From Ashinkailepas kermadecensis (Eukaryota; Arthropoda; Thecostraca; Neolepadidae), in NCBI GenBank assembly GCA_034440615.1, contig JAOTOM010004784.1, forward strand, positions 186,001 to 250,000: a stretch of 64,000 nt of DNA. The letters run 5' to 3'. The position numbers and the translations under genes were made by a program. The notes below the pieces were generated by a model. It ran no database searches. It saw only the letters and a program-made list of their open reading frames with translations, and was not told the origin of the DNA. Numbering within the stretch: position 1 is the stretch's first letter; every line of letters starts with the position of its first letter. Positions 25,801 through 36,628 of the stretch are shown piece by piece.

Positions 25801-25876
25801 ACTGTGAGGTTCTATTGCCTATGCTGTCACTATTGGCATATTGATGAGATGGTAATGCCACTTCTTCCCTCCCCAC
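22874..25876 (-). CDS. CR1-type LINE ORF2: endonuclease-reverse transcriptase, 1000 aa
   Basis: This encodes the replicase of a CR1-group LINE: an apurinic-type endonuclease that nicks target DNA, and a reverse transcriptase that primes on the nick. Endonuclease motifs are LNAQS (67-71), ITEAW with the catalytic Glu at 95, LGDFN (207-211) and RSDHN (274-278). RT motifs are the GPDGI region (511-515), VSLTSL (571-576), YLDFSKAFD (637-645, catalytic Asp 639), GVPQGS (695-700) and the FADD box (725-728). No stop or frameshift interrupts the 1000 codons, and all key residues I can check are present. The ATG lies 8 nt after the ORF1 stop, consistent with the bicistronic layout. It could be an active copy in trans, although ORF1 here is truncated. 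Confidence 0.93.
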   Translation of the reverse strand: MGREEVALPSHQYANSDSIGNRTSQSANRDGSRSRGQSGSSSRDDRATQHEKTKDGYGTFLKCMMLNAQSIRSKFDEFKCYVADEEPDFVCITEAWVSEGYFGDNLQDYEIQGYNMFSCNRGPAVKGGGVMLYVNSLFSSQKVADGVKNVSVESIWLHVSVGKGNSNKLRIGALYRSGTLPHSQQLELDKVICEEISRNFQRKCLILGDFNLKGYENVGVGSPACKLFRTCLEEDLFLHQFVTEPTRQGSFLDLVFSDLSDLVQDLTVGETLGRSDHNIVRFKAHLAGTIKDNLAKVPNFNRADFDCMRAALSAIKWEEELSDLNACEMWEKFKSYLRKIQIRHVPQKQRRERRVGKPAWLTPDLTKAIKAKKDAFRVFKEASNIVNLRLYQNARDAVKQKTRAAKRAKELDLARNCNGDSKKFFSFYKLSKVSSTIGPLEVNGIILSEDSEMVEELSKQFKSVFTLEDVTNLPTVNHSPATGDQLHDVDFIDSDVVLNYVRKIKPNKAAGPDGIYARVLWEAEKELAIPLSIIFCRSVSQNEIPTDWKRADVVPICKKGERGKVENYKPVSLTSLVCKVLESIIKDKIVSFLEGNRVIQDTQHGFRKGRSCLTNLLDFFNFATEQFDKGNQVDVAYLDFSKAFDKVPHKRLMMQLQAHGIVGNILKWIGLWLSDRQQRVMLNGTKSSWQNVLSGVPQGSVLGPLLFIMFVNNIESGPSSKVLKFADDLKVFRAITGHNEQVLLQKDLDELVKWSEKWQMKFNFDKCKIMHVRRQHIKAPYLMGGQILSVTQQEKDLGVIFNTKFGASEQTKEARKKALRMLGAINRNVSYKSEEVIRKLYCAYVRPHLEYCVQAWSPSYEKDCWLLERVQKRATQMVNGMGNLAYEERLKKLNMFSLRYRRLRGDLIEVFKFVHGQEQGYLRELFEFNRNDAIRGHQFKIKVNHSRTRLRQSFFTNRVVEHWNQLPETIVSSNTLNIFKNSIDNHYKNRGLVFLYSRES

Positions 25877-25884
25877 CCCATTAT

Positions 25885-26052
25885 CTAGTTTCCCTGAAGG
25901 ACATGTTCATACACTTTACTTAACACTTGCACCCCCTTCTCGGAGAAGTGCAGGCCATCCCTTTGATAGAGGTCCCATGAACCATAAAACCTGCACCACT
26001 TGTCAACAAAGGTCAAACCTAACTCATTGCCGAGCCTAATTGCCCCTGTCAT
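25885..26052 (-). pseudogene. CR1-type LINE ORF1, C-terminal fragment
   Basis: A 55-codon minus-strand frame ends with TAG at 25885-25887 just before ORF2. It contains FVDKWCRFYGSWDLYQRDGL followed by HFSEKG, the DGLH block found at the C-terminus of CR1-group ORF1 proteins with an SGNH-hydrolase-like (esterase) fold, where His is the catalytic residue. Further upstream the match continues briefly in another frame (SVNKIIYD), so a frameshift near 26.05 kb and a 5' truncation leave ORF1 non-functional. Confidence 0.7.
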
Positions 26053-26389
26053 AAATTATTTTGTTCACCGAGTGGGGGCAGTCAGAAAATATCTGGGCTG
26101 TGCTACAGAGCTGCTGGGCTGGGGAATGTGTAGGAAGCCAGGAGCTGGAAAATATGGTGGTGGCCTATGGTGTTTTCTAGTTTATTGATAATGGCCTATT
26201 CTGGTCGGATTTTACTTGGTATCGTTACCTTTTAATGCAATGATATTGAACGATGTGACACATTTGACGCAAAACAGAGCTTTATGGTATCTGAGTTAGT
26301 GTGGCTGGGTGACTTCTCGGGCATTGACGCGCATTGTCTTTCCTTTTCGAAGTTAATTTTGTAACTGGGATCCTCTGTCGAGAAGTGTT

Positions 26390-27140
26390 TACCATTAAGA
26401 TGCCCCAGGAGTCCTCTCTATGTTCGAGGTCCCTTTTAATATATCGTGGCCTCTCCATGGGCTTAAAGATCCTGTACGCCACATCGGCAATCCTCTCATT
26501 CGGCCCAGGCCGTCTCCGTGTCTCAAGGACCTCTTCATCGGTCTGAGACCCACTGTCAGATCTGGGCCCTTTCCATCAGTGTGAGCCAAAGCCGACTCAA
26601 ACGTCCTACACGTCTGGTACGTGGCCCTCTTCGTCGGCTCAGGGGCCACTTTTACAGCTCAAGCCCCTCTCCGTCCGGCCGAAGAGTTTGGGCCTCCTCT
26701 TTCAACAGCTTGGGCCTCCTCCATATGTCAACAGCCTGGGCTTCCTCCATCAGATCAGGGGCCCTTTCCGTCGACCTAGAGGCCCTTCATTACGGCTCTG
26801 GGCCCTCCCCGACGGCCCGGGATCCTCCCACCGCTATGGATCCTCTTTCGTCGGCTGAGGGAAACTCATTTGCGACCCAGAGTATCCTTTGTCAGGCCGG
26901 AGGCCCTCTTTCAACAGCTTGGGCCCCTCTATCAAGCCAGAGGCCCTTCACATCGACTTGGGCCCCTTCCTGAAGGGCTAGGTCCTCTCCAGCAGCTAGG
27001 GGCCCTCTCCGTCGTCTCAGGGATCATCTGTAACGGCCCAGGGCCTTTTCCGTCAGACTCCCTGGGCCCCCTGCGCCTACGCCTTGAGGGCTTCCCTTGG
27101 ACCCGACAGGGGCGGCTGCCCCCTTTGAATACGCCACTGG
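26390..27140. repeat. GGCCC-punctuated degenerate array
   Basis: About 30-bp units of the form TCAGGGGCCCTCTCCGTCG or CTTGGGCCTCCTC. The right edge carries an hAT-like terminus whose complement begins CAGTGGCGTATTCAAAGGGG at about 27139. The matching left terminus could not be identified with confidence. Confidence 0.6.
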
Positions 27141-27145
27141 GCTGA

Positions 27146-27911
27146 AGACACTGAAAACCCCCAAGGCTTAGCTGGGGTTCATCATTACATTTTCTCCTCT
27201 AAGAAAATGTAATGCAGGCACAGCGCGGTGGGCACGTAACTTATGTTAGTATATGTCCAGCCAGCCATACCACAAAACACCCACACAACCGCAGCCCGCC
27301 CTCCTGGCCATCCAGCGTAGTAATGGTGAAAACGTGTAAATGACTCAGCGGAGACAAACGGTCTGTCGAGCCACAGGCCACTCATAGCTGCCAAAATCTG
27401 TGCGCCCGACTCGTGTAAAGCAAACAGCGCGCGCCGGCCGGCTGCCCACCCGCGGTCGACCCACCATTTATTACCCCACCTGGAATGCAGGCCACTCGAC
27501 AACAGCAAACACAGGAAATGGCCGTCACGGGACCCGCCGGCGCTCAGGTGGCAGCGGTCACGTGACCAGCCGGTAATCCGGTGCAGTCTCGCGGCGAGAC
27601 TGCGCTGGAATACCTGTGCCGCTGCCCGGCATGCCGTCCGCACCTGCCGCCAGGAAGCGAGCCGTCCGTGCTGTGCTCGATAGCGCGGCCGACCGCTAAT
27701 GAGACAGGGGGCCGGTCCGGCCTGACCGATGGCCGTTGATTACTGGCCGACCCCAAATCATGTGAAAACGGTCCGTGTAAACGACACCGGCAGAGGTGGC
27801 GCTACCTGTGCTGCTGGTCGACGCAGTACGTACATACTAGTACGCACAACTGCCGTGCCGGGGCAGCACTCTGGCTAATCAGGGATGTCGCCAGAACGCT
27901 TCCCCGGGTCT
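27146..27911. other. GC-rich unique DNA, no gene recognised
   Basis: CpG-rich sequence with overlapping frames on both strands (27185-27756 on minus). No domain is recognised. It borders the 17-bp satellite. Confidence 0.3.
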
Positions 27912-28217
27912 GTATCGTAACCCATAATGTATCATAACCTCTAATGTGTCATAACCTCAAATGTATCATAACCTCTAATGTGTCATAACCTCTAATGTAT
28001 CATAACCTCTAATGTGTCATAACCTCTAATGTATCATAACCCCATAATGTATCACAACCTCTAATGTATCATAACCCCTAATGTATCACAACCTCTAATG
28101 TATCATAACCCCTAATGTATCACAACATCTAATGCATCATAACCTCCAATGTATCATAACCTCAAATGTATCATAATCTCAAATGTATCATAACCTTTAA
28201 TGTGTCATAACCCCTAA
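27912..28217. repeat. 17-bp satellite, copy 1
   Basis: AACCTCTAATGTATCAT repeats about 18 times with small changes (CTCAA, CCCTA, GTGTC). The same satellite occurs in opposite orientation at 36629-36898. Beyond the array both copies continue with CTAATATCAGCTGACGA and a GCGATTTT segment, so they are copies of a larger unit. Confidence 0.93.
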
Positions 28218-29205
28218 TATCAGCTGACGATGGATAAATGTGGCGTGCGATTTTGGCCCGTACTAAATCAGAACAGGTCTCAGCTTACGGAAAACCATTG
28301 CGAAAAAGAAATGAGCTTGAAGTTACCGTATCCTCGCTAGGTGGCAGCATGCTATTTTATTTGCACCATGATTGTTTTCAATGACCAAAACTATTGTGTG
28401 TGTGTGTGCATTTGTATAGTTCATTGATTATCAAAGAGGTTGCAGAATAAATGATGACTCAAGGCATGATTTATTGATGCATTGCTTTATTTACGGCCAT
28501 GCAAAGGCTACAGACCAACACGTTAGTTCATGCACTTTTTGTGTAGTGCGACAAGTGCTGCCAATTTTGATGTTTCCCTACATCTGAAGGCTTTTCCATT
28601 TTGCCAATTTGGCACTGATTTTCACATTGGGAGCGCTAGTCTTGTGTGTTCAAAAGACGATGTCAATCACGGCGCACCTGAGACAGACTGGCTTTTGGTG
28701 TTTTCGCAGTCCACATCACGTAGATTCTGTCTCGCTCGTGTTCGCAGCAGGACAGTCAGCGGCCAGTAAGGTGACGTCATAATTATTTCGATCACTGCGG
28801 TTCTCGCGGCTGTTGTACCAGCGATCGCAAGGGCCGCGAAAGTAATACAATTCAACTCCGCGCGGTGCGGTATTGGAGCGGGATCGAACGCAGGATATCT
28901 TCCATATATCTTTAACCTGTAGATTGCAAGGAATACACCCAGTTGTCTAACGGCGTATTACCTTGGATTATACTTCCTACTTATTACTTGTCTTCGGGTT
29001 GGTGAGGTCCTATTGGCTGGGCCTGTAGGTCCCGATCAGGTCACATAATATGCAGGTTAGGTTGCTACAGTAGGCTTGAGTGAGGGGAAGGTGAGGTCTG
29101 AATGGTACATTGAACTTATTGTTAATCCAGTGCTAGCCCAAGACATTCTTGAACTGGTTTAGAGGCGTTGCATTGAGAAGGTGCTGGGAAAAGCTATTCC
29201 AATCA
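28218..29205. other. No gene recognised
   Basis: Contains a short GT run near 28395 and short frames without motifs. The end borders the octamer tail of CR1 copy 3. Confidence 0.35.
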
Positions 29206-29919
29206 TAAAGACAAAGACATAAAAGATAAGTGCAACTATGAGCCACAGGGGCCCTTCTTGGTTGCACTGTGTGGAAACAATACACTAGTTATCCATTAAT
29301 TAGCCCTCCCTGGAATACCGAAAAGCAACCCCTGTATGCCTATAATTTTTATATATGCTGTTTTTAAAGATGTTCAGGGTACTGCTACCAACAATGGAGT
29401 CTGGTAGTTGATTCCAATGTTCAACTACCCTGTTGAGGAAGAAAGACTGTCCTAACCTTGTCCTGCTATTGTTAACTTTAATTTTGAATTGATGACCTCT
29501 AATTGCATCATTTCTGTTAAATTTGAACATATCCCTGAGATATCCCTGGTCCTGACCATGGACAAATTTAAAAACCTCGATGAGATCTCCTCTCAGCCTT
29601 CTATATCTGAGTGAAAACATTCAATTTCTTCAATCTTTCCTCATATGTTAGGTTGTTTATACCACTAACCATTTGTGTAGCCCTCTTTTGCACTCTCTCT
29701 AAAAGCCAGCAATCTTTTTCATAGATAGGGGACCAAGCTTGAACACAGTATTCCAAATGTGGCCTGACATAGGCACAGTAAAGCTTCTTGATGATTTCTT
29801 CACTTTTGTATGATACATTCCTATTTATTGCCACAAGCATTCTTAGTGCTCTTTTCCTAGCTTCTTTAGTCTGCTCTGATGCCTCCAATTTTGTGTTCAA
29901 AATAACACCTAAATCCTTC
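29206..29919 (-). pseudogene. CR1-type LINE copy 3, 3' fragment of ORF2
   Basis: The minus strand encodes the last part of ORF2 of the same subfamily as copy 1: LEYCVQAWSP, LLERVQKRATQMV, then MFSLRYRRLRGDLIEVFKFV to the terminal YSREG. A 2-nt deletion near 29620 splits it into two frames (29601-29900 and 29300-29620). It ends in TTTATGTC-like octamers. It is 5'-truncated, and the piggyBac fragment follows directly. Confidence 0.92.
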
Positions 29920-30035
29920 CCAAATAAGGTGACATTGGCAGCTGGTGTTCATCCCAGTGAAGTCACAGCAATGCGCATCAACATGTTGCCAAACTCTCTG
30001 CACTTACCTTCATATCTGCATCAGCGCAGAGCTAA

Positions 30036-30581
30036 GCAGACGGTAAGGATAGCTCAGTTGATAGCGTGACATGCTCAGAACTGATGGCTTTTGTCGGCCT
30101 CTCTCTGCTGCGGAGCTGCGTGGGTGCAAATAGCACAGCTGAGGACCTATTCCAGGGTGTGTTTGCACCTGCGCCCTTCTCAGCCACAATGAGCCACCGC
30201 CGCTACATGAAGCTCCTGCGCTGCCTTCGGTTTGACGATATCACAAGCCGACCTGTCAGACGTGAAGCCGACAAATTCTGCCTGCTTCGTGAGGTGTTCG
30301 GCATGTTTGACGAAAGCCTGCGGCGCCACCTGAAGCCGTCAGACGACGTCTGCGTGGACGAGACGCTCGTTCGGTTCCGGGGACGCTGCGGTTTCAAGGT
30401 TTACATGCCCTCGAAGCCCGGCAAATATGGCGTTTTGTTCCGGTCGGTGGCCGATGCCGAGTATCGGTATATATGGAAACTCTGGCCATACGCCGGGAAA
30501 CCGACCAGCCCGCAGAAAGCGCCGCCAAACTTCCCTTTCGCGTCTGTGGTGGAGCTTGTGAAATACCTAGTAGAATTGTAA
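30036..30581 (+). pseudogene. piggyBac-family transposase fragment
   Basis: The open + strand frame carries the DDE domain of piggyBac-type transposases: an N-terminal ELMAFVGLSLLRSCVGA helix region, MSHRRYMKLLRCLRFDD, and the diagnostic VDETLVRFRGRCGF with YMPSKPGKYG. The Asp of VDETL is the first catalytic Asp. The later catalytic Asp residues (the TDNWFTS-type block) are absent because the frame ends at a TAA about 55 codons further on, within the spelling TTGTAAGTG. No inverted ends or TTAA target sites were found. It is a decayed or partial transposase. A domesticated exon cannot be excluded but nothing supports it. Confidence 0.85.
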
Positions 30582-31179
30582 GTGACCTGAGGTCAAATGC
30601 AGCATCTATCATCCTTATTGCATCATTAGTCATGCTCAAAGCACCATGGAAGCCCATTATGGAGCAATCTATAGCACTGTCAAGCCAAGGCACGCAAAAC
30701 AAGCAAAATTAACATATTTGACCTCATTTGACCTTAGAAGATATAGACCTAAGGTCATGCAATTTGCACACAATAGAGTTTACCACCGTACCCATCTACC
30801 CTGAAAGTTTCGTAACTCTAGCTTTAATGTGAGCCGAGATCTTAGGGGGGGGGGGGCAGAATCCCCCCCCCACTCCAGTGCGCGTAATTTTCAGAGGCCC
30901 TCCAGGGCGCGTGTTAACACGCTGTGAGGAGAGCCAGGCGTGTTCGGTCTGCATTTAAACCAACCCGACGCCTAACATTGTCACACGACACCTCCGCCGT
31001 CTGGATACAATCGTCCTAATAGCGTATGATTCGTGGTTGGTAATATAGATGAAACATATCCTTTGCCACATGTTTCCACACATGTTGTATTGAACGTGCA
31101 TCCCTTTAACTCTGTCCGGCATTCAACAGTACAAAATGGCTTAACGTTCCGGTTTTGAGGAAAGTTACCAGTACTAAAC
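30582..31179. other. No gene recognised
   Basis: Includes a G-run/C-run block near 30845-30880 that could be the core of a small hAT-like MITE, but I could not define its ends. No coding frame is credible. Confidence 0.3.
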
Positions 31180-33612
31180 ATGTAAACTGTTTAGGAAATG
31201 CCTTGAAGAGGACTTGTTCTTACACCAGTTTGTAATGGAACCAACCAGGCAGGGCTCATTCTTGGACCTTGTCTTCTCAGATTTAAGTGATTTAGTTCAA
31301 GACTTGACTGTAGGAGAAACTCTGGGAAGAAGTGACCATAACATAGTGAGATTTAAGGTACAAAAAGCAGGGACAATCAAGGATAACTTGGCAAAGATTC
31401 CAAATTTTAACAGGGCAGACTTTGACTCCATGACAGAGGCTTTAAGTGCCATAAAATGGGAAGAATAATTTTTTTATTTAAATGCCTGTGAAATGTGGGA
31501 AAAGTTCAAATCTTACTTGAGGGAAATTCAGATTAGACATGTCCCCCAAAAGCAAAGGCGGAAAAGAAGGGTAGGAAAGCCAGCATGGCTTACACCAGAT
31601 TTGAGGAGATCAATTAAGGCTAAGAAAGATGTATTTAGAGTATTTAAGGAAGCTTCAAATATCGTAAATCTAAGGTCGTATCAAAAAGCTAGAGATGCTG
31701 TGAAGCAGAAAACCAGAGCAGAAAGGCGGGCAAAAGAATTGGATTTGGCTAGGAACTGTAATGGGGACAGTAAAAAGTTCTTTAGTTTCTACAAGCTAAG
31801 TAAAGTTTCAAGCACAATTGGCCCACTGGAAGTAAATGGGACTATATTGAGTGAGGATAGTGAGATGGTTGAGGAGCTGAGCAAGCAGTTTAAATCAGTG
31901 TTTACAGTGGAGGATGTGACAAATTTGCCAACCGTGAACCACAGTTCAGTGACAGGTGATCAGATACACAATGTTGATTTCATTGATAGTGATGTTGTTT
32001 TCAATTATATCAGAAAAATAAAGCCAAACAAGGCAGCAGGACCTGATGGAATTTATGCTAGGGTATTGCGGGAAGCTGAAAAGGAACTGGCAATTCCACT
32101 TAGTATAATATTTTGTAGATCAGTTTCACAAAATGAAATTTCAACAGATTGCAAAAGGGCAAATGTAGTTCCTATTTTCAAGGAAGGAGAAAGAGGGAAA
32201 GTTGAAAATTATAGGCCAGTAAGCCTCACATCCCTAGTCTGCAAGGTACTTCGAATCAATTATCAAAGATAGAATAGTTAGTTTTCTGGAAGGAAACAGA
32301 TTGATTCAAGATACTCAACATGGGTTTAGAAAAGGGAGATCGTGTCTCACAAATCTCTTGGACTTTTTAAATTTTGCTACAGAACAATTTGATCAGGGAA
32401 ATCAGGTTGATGTAGCATATCTTGACTTTAGTAAGGCCTTTGACAAGGTACCCCATAAACGGTTAATGATGCAGCTTCAGGTCCATGGCATTGCAGGTAG
32501 CATCCTAAAATGGATTGAGTTGTGGCTTTCAGATAGACAGCAGAGAGTGATGCTTAATGGTACAAAGTCATCATGGCAAAATGTTCTTAGTGGAGTCCCT
32601 CAGGGGTCGGTACTGGGGCCACTGTTGTTCATTATATTTGTGAATAGCATTGAATGTGGCCTAAGCAGTAAGGTTTTGAAATTTTCGGATGACTTGAAGA
32701 TCTTTAGGGCAATAACAGGGCAAAATGAGCAGGTTTTGCTGCAGAACGACTTAGACGAGCTTGTGAAGTGGTCCGAAAAATGGCAAATGAAGTTTAATTT
32801 TGATAAGTGCAAAGTCATGCATGCAGGTAGGCAGCATATGAAGGCGCCATACTTGATGGATGGCCAAGTACTATCTGTGACTCAGCAGGAGAAGGACTTA
32901 GGTGTTATTTTGAACACAAAATTGGGGGCATCAGAACAGACCAAAGAAGCCAGGAAGAAGGCACTAAGAATGCTTGGGGCGATACAGAGGAATGTGTCAT
33001 ACAAAAGCGAGGAGGTCATCAGGAAGCTTTACTCAGCATATGTCAGGCCATATTTGGAATACTGTGTCCAAGCTTGGTCCCCTAGTTATGAGAAAGATTG
33101 TTGGCTTTTAGAGAGAGTACAAAAGAGGGCAACAAAAATGGTTAATGGTATAGGCAACCTGGCATATGAGGAAAGATTGAAGAAATTGAATATGTTTTCA
33201 CTTAGATATAGAAGGCTGAGAGGAGATCTCATCGAGGTTTTTAAATTTGTTCATGGTCAGGAACAGGGATATCTCAGGGAAATGTTTGAATTTAACAGAA
33301 ATGATGCAATTAGAGGTCATCAATTCAAAATTAAAGTTAATCACAGCAGGACAAGGTTAAGACAGTCTTTCTTCACCAACAGGGTAGTAGAACACTGGAA
33401 CCTGCTGCCAGGAACAATTGTCAGTAGTAACACACTGAACATCTTTACAAACGGCATAGACAATCATTATAAGAATAGGGGGCTTGTTTCTCTGTATTCC
33501 AGGGAGGGTTGATTGACAGATTTGGTGGGCAACTGGTTCAGTGTACAAAGTGCAACCAAGAAGGGCCCTTGTGGCTCATAGTTGCACTGATCTTTTATGT
33601 CTTTATGTCTGT
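31180..33612 (+). mobile_element. CR1-type LINE copy 2, 5'-truncated
   Basis: Homology to copy 1 begins abruptly at the CKLFRKCLEED codons (31181) and runs through the 3' UTR to TTTATGTC octamers near 33600. It is on the opposite strand to copies 1 and 3. The endonuclease N-terminus is missing. Confidence 0.93.
31181..33512 (+). pseudogene. CR1-type LINE ORF2 (broken), endonuclease end plus RT
   Basis: Covers the end of the endonuclease (RSDHNIVRFK), the linker and the whole reverse transcriptase to the terminal YSREG. Two lesions are visible against copy 1: a TAA at 31466-31468 in place of a Glu codon, and a 1-nt insertion near 32252 that shifts the frame after CKVL. The downstream frame is open to 33512. 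In the RT active-site box the Ala of FADD is Ser (FSDD), which may weaken activity; YLDFSKAFD and GVPQGS are kept. It is not functional as it stands. Confidence 0.93.
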
Positions 33613-34886
33613 ATGAGGAAATTAGAATTGTATACACGCCAGGTCACACAAGGACTTGCCCGGCTCGATGTGCCTAATTACGTTTCGCCAGTCCGTACAA
33701 CACAATTGCAAGAACACGATCTTGTCTGCATCTTGACAACAGAAAGAAAAGGTGTTTGTAGGCGAAACAGGATTGCCCTGGCAGTGATCGGCTATCTGAA
33801 TACCACCTACAGACAATGGCTGACGATAGTGACGATGTCATGCACAGAGGAATGGCTCCAGTTCAATGAGTAAAACACGACTGCATTAGCGTTACGAGCA
33901 AACCCGTAAACCTTTGCCTCATTGAGGGGTACCACAGCCTATTTGCCAACCAAGCCAAAACATGCAGTACACATCTCTGGACTCTGAGACGAACTGGGCC
34001 AACCATGACACAAATTTTGCACTTTATGACAAGTGACAATGTCTGGGAGAATTCGTAATTGCCGTAATGTGCAGGTGCAAGCCGAGCGTGATACATTTCG
34101 AACAGTCCTCCACAGTCTACACATCCCTCACATCGCGACAGATCAGCACTAATCCGATGGCACTGTAGTCATCGCGTCTGAACGTCCGATTGCGAGTCTT
34201 TTACATCAATGTTACTGTTGCACTATAATTAGTAACATATCATTACAAAACTGGGACAAAGATGAAGAGCAAAGACCAGGACAGCAGTAGCGGCAATACT
34301 ATCAGAGCTCCGCGAACACCAGCAGCGCCGACGGCAGTAGGAGGGCCATCAGAAACTCCGCCATATTCAGCAATTCAGCAGTGCCACAGGGAGCTGTCCC
34401 AGCAGTAGCCGCTCCGCCGCAGCTCTCCAAGCAGCAGCACCGATACCAGGTGTCATAACAGCTCCGTCCGAGGTTGCCGTAATGCTGGTTACAACTGGCA
34501 GTAATACCTGATAAAGTAACTGTAGCAACTACTCAACCGGCTGCTAAAGGACATGCTGACCATATTCAACTGCAATGCTATTGCAATGCAAGCTATGCAG
34601 CAGTATGCATTCAAACAGGAAAGTACCTGACAAGATACGACGAAATACTATTGCATGTCACAGACACAGAGTACCTGGTCATTTTGCAATTGAAGATCAT
34701 GATCAAGTACAACTGGAAATGTCTACACAAAAATTGAATGGGACATGCCATACAGTCTCGTTCCAAGAGCTGATTTCATTTTTAGTTAGGATACAACACC
34801 AAAGATGCAAATTTTATTCAGCACAAGTATGGGAAGATAGTACAAGGCATATCAAACATGTATTTTTGCATCAATAGCTTTGGTGC
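33613..34886. other. No gene recognised
   Basis: Frames at 33541-33873 and 34575-34877 lack recognisable motifs. The first begins inside the LINE 3' UTR. A CAG/CCG-rich patch lies near 34290-34450. Confidence 0.3.
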
Positions 34887-34893
34887 CTTACAG

Positions 34894-35084
34894 CTATGGG
34901 TGTAACCACGGTTTTGAAATTTGGGGGGGGGGGGACAAACCAGAGGACAAGGGCCACTACAAGTTCATCGAGCTGCTGGTCACACGGTGAGAGCGGAAAA
35001 ATTGGGGGGGGGGACAAATCGCCACTTTTCTGAAATTGGGGGGGGGGGACATGTCCCCCCAGCCCCCCAAAGGTTACACCCATG
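34894..35084. mobile_element. Small hAT-like MITE, 191 bp
   Basis: The ends CTATGGGTGTAACC and, on the complement, CATGGGTGTAACC are flanked by CTTACAG direct repeats (34887-34893, 35085-35091; 7 of 8 if one base is added). The interior has G-runs and C-runs that pair across the element, typical of short foldback MITEs. Confidence 0.7.
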
Positions 35085-35120
35085 CTTACAGCCATGACTT
35101 TTCTTGCTAATAGCACACAA

Positions 35121-35610
35121 CCATGAAATTGCACACACCTGGGAAAGAAGACAGGTTAAAGTCGGCGAAAAGGCTGGTACCCATGTCGCCTACAGCAGGC
35201 ATCACAGACTCAAACGGAGGATATGAAGAAAGCAAGCACAGAATGGGACGACAAATTTCGTCAATAGGCCAGGAGTCAAAAGACAACAACCGACGTTGAA
35301 GCATCCCATACTTTCAAAACCTCTTCTGGTCTTTTGGTGCATAGATAGATGAGGTTTCCCTCATCGTAATCCAGGGGTTCATGAAACCATAAAATTGCAC
35401 ACATCTGGGAAAGATGACAGGTTAAAGTCGGCGAAAAGGCTGGTCATCCATGTGCGCAGCAGGGTGGCCAGTCTCGTTCAAGCGCCTCCTCAAACATAGG
35501 AAAGACGACAGGTTAAAGCCGACGAAGAGGCTGATCACCCATGGGCGCAGCAGGGTAACAAGTCTCGTTCAAGCGTCGCTTCAAACCTGGGGAAGAGGGC
35601 AGGTGGCACC
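35121..35610. repeat. About 95-bp repeat, three copies
   Basis: Blocks at about 35121, 35388 and 35483 share AAATTGCACACA, CTGGGAAAGA, GACAGGTTAAAG and CGGCGAAAAGGCTG. The last two are adjacent and continue with CAGCAGGGT and AGTCTCGTTCAAGCG. The first is separated by about 170 bp of other sequence. Confidence 0.75.
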
Positions 35611-36628
35611 ATTATACACAGGCACTGCACTGGGCGGACATTTTCAGCTTCCGGACACATCGTCCAGAGGACGCGGCATGACCTGCTGGAGGATGCTCAC
35701 AGTCATGCTTGTCACTGGGAGTGAACTTGACCAGTCAGCAGTCAGCAGAGCTTGGAGAACCAGTAACCATGAATATGTCTGCCATTACAAAGTACCATTT
35801 GTACAAAATGCTTTAAGATGCATAATTAAAAATAATAACTATTATTGTGTTAGTAAACACTGCTTTCAACTGCAATGGTTATTTAGTGTCAGCATCTCTC
35901 ACTCCATGCCAGCGAGGGGGGAGGTCCCGCAGTCAGGAAAGTGCATGATTAGTGCATTGCCATTGCACACCTTTGCATCACATAATAAAACAAGTTTGCA
36001 TTGTTGACTTATGCACATGCACTGCTTGATATGCTGCATGGGAATTAGCAGTTAGCATTCCATGATTTGCTGATGCTCTATGGGACTATGGGATCTATGG
36101 TGGCATGGTGCTAAATTAGAAGCTTTTATTAAAATGTAATATTCAATATTTGAATGAAGTTACGTACTTCAATGACATAAACCCACCAACAAACTGCATA
36201 CATCTTTTAAATATCATTGCCACCATGTCTGCTCAGCAAATTAGTCCCACATAGGAAGGCAATACTTCTAAATCAACACATATGGATACAAAAATAAGGT
36301 GCAGGGGTGAGCTCAGGGATGTGCTGAGGGATCTTCAGTTGGACTGAACCGGTTGCCCTTCCATCTGCCGAGAAAAGTTTTGACGTGCCCCATTGCGCTC
36401 CCTTTTTTCCTCCAAAAGACCCTAGCAAAAACCACCAGATTTCACCAAGATCTGCAAATTTCCAAAGTTGGCAGCATCCAGGCGCTGTAAAACTAATGAA
36501 GCGGACATCTAGCGGATAATATACCAACATCAGGTTCCTTTCACTGGCGCCGCTAGGCAGAGTCCAGAAGAACGTAGGACCTCCGTACGGACGAAAATCG
36601 CCTGCCACGGCCCGGCGTCGTCAGCTGA
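35611..36628. other. No gene recognised
   Basis: AT-rich intergenic DNA; a 111-codon minus-strand frame at 36273-36608 has no known domain. The right end is related to sequence beside the other 17-bp satellite. Confidence 0.3.

Larger units (their letters stand above)
22776..26060 (-). mobile_element. CR1-type non-LTR retrotransposon, copy 1 (ORF2 intact)
   Basis: On the minus strand it contains the end of ORF1, an intact ORF2 and a short 3' UTR ending in TTTATGTC-type octamers, the 3' terminus style of the CR1 group. The 5' end is truncated within ORF1, close to 26.05 kb. No target duplication is evident, which is usual for CR1. Two further copies of the same subfamily lie at 29.2 and 31.2 kb. 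Confidence 0.92.

Noticed and set aside
22702..27140. One large DNA transposon from CAATGGCGGATCCAGG (22702) to the inverted CAGTGGCGTATTC (27140) enclosing the CR1 copy
   Set aside because: The end words are similar, but no matching 8-bp duplication flanks them, and array sequence lies outside the left end.
30047..30110. tRNA-like start GGATAGCTCAGTTGATAGCG
   Set aside because: Resembles a tRNA D-arm/A box, but no B box or acceptor stem follows, and it lies in the piggyBac reading frame.
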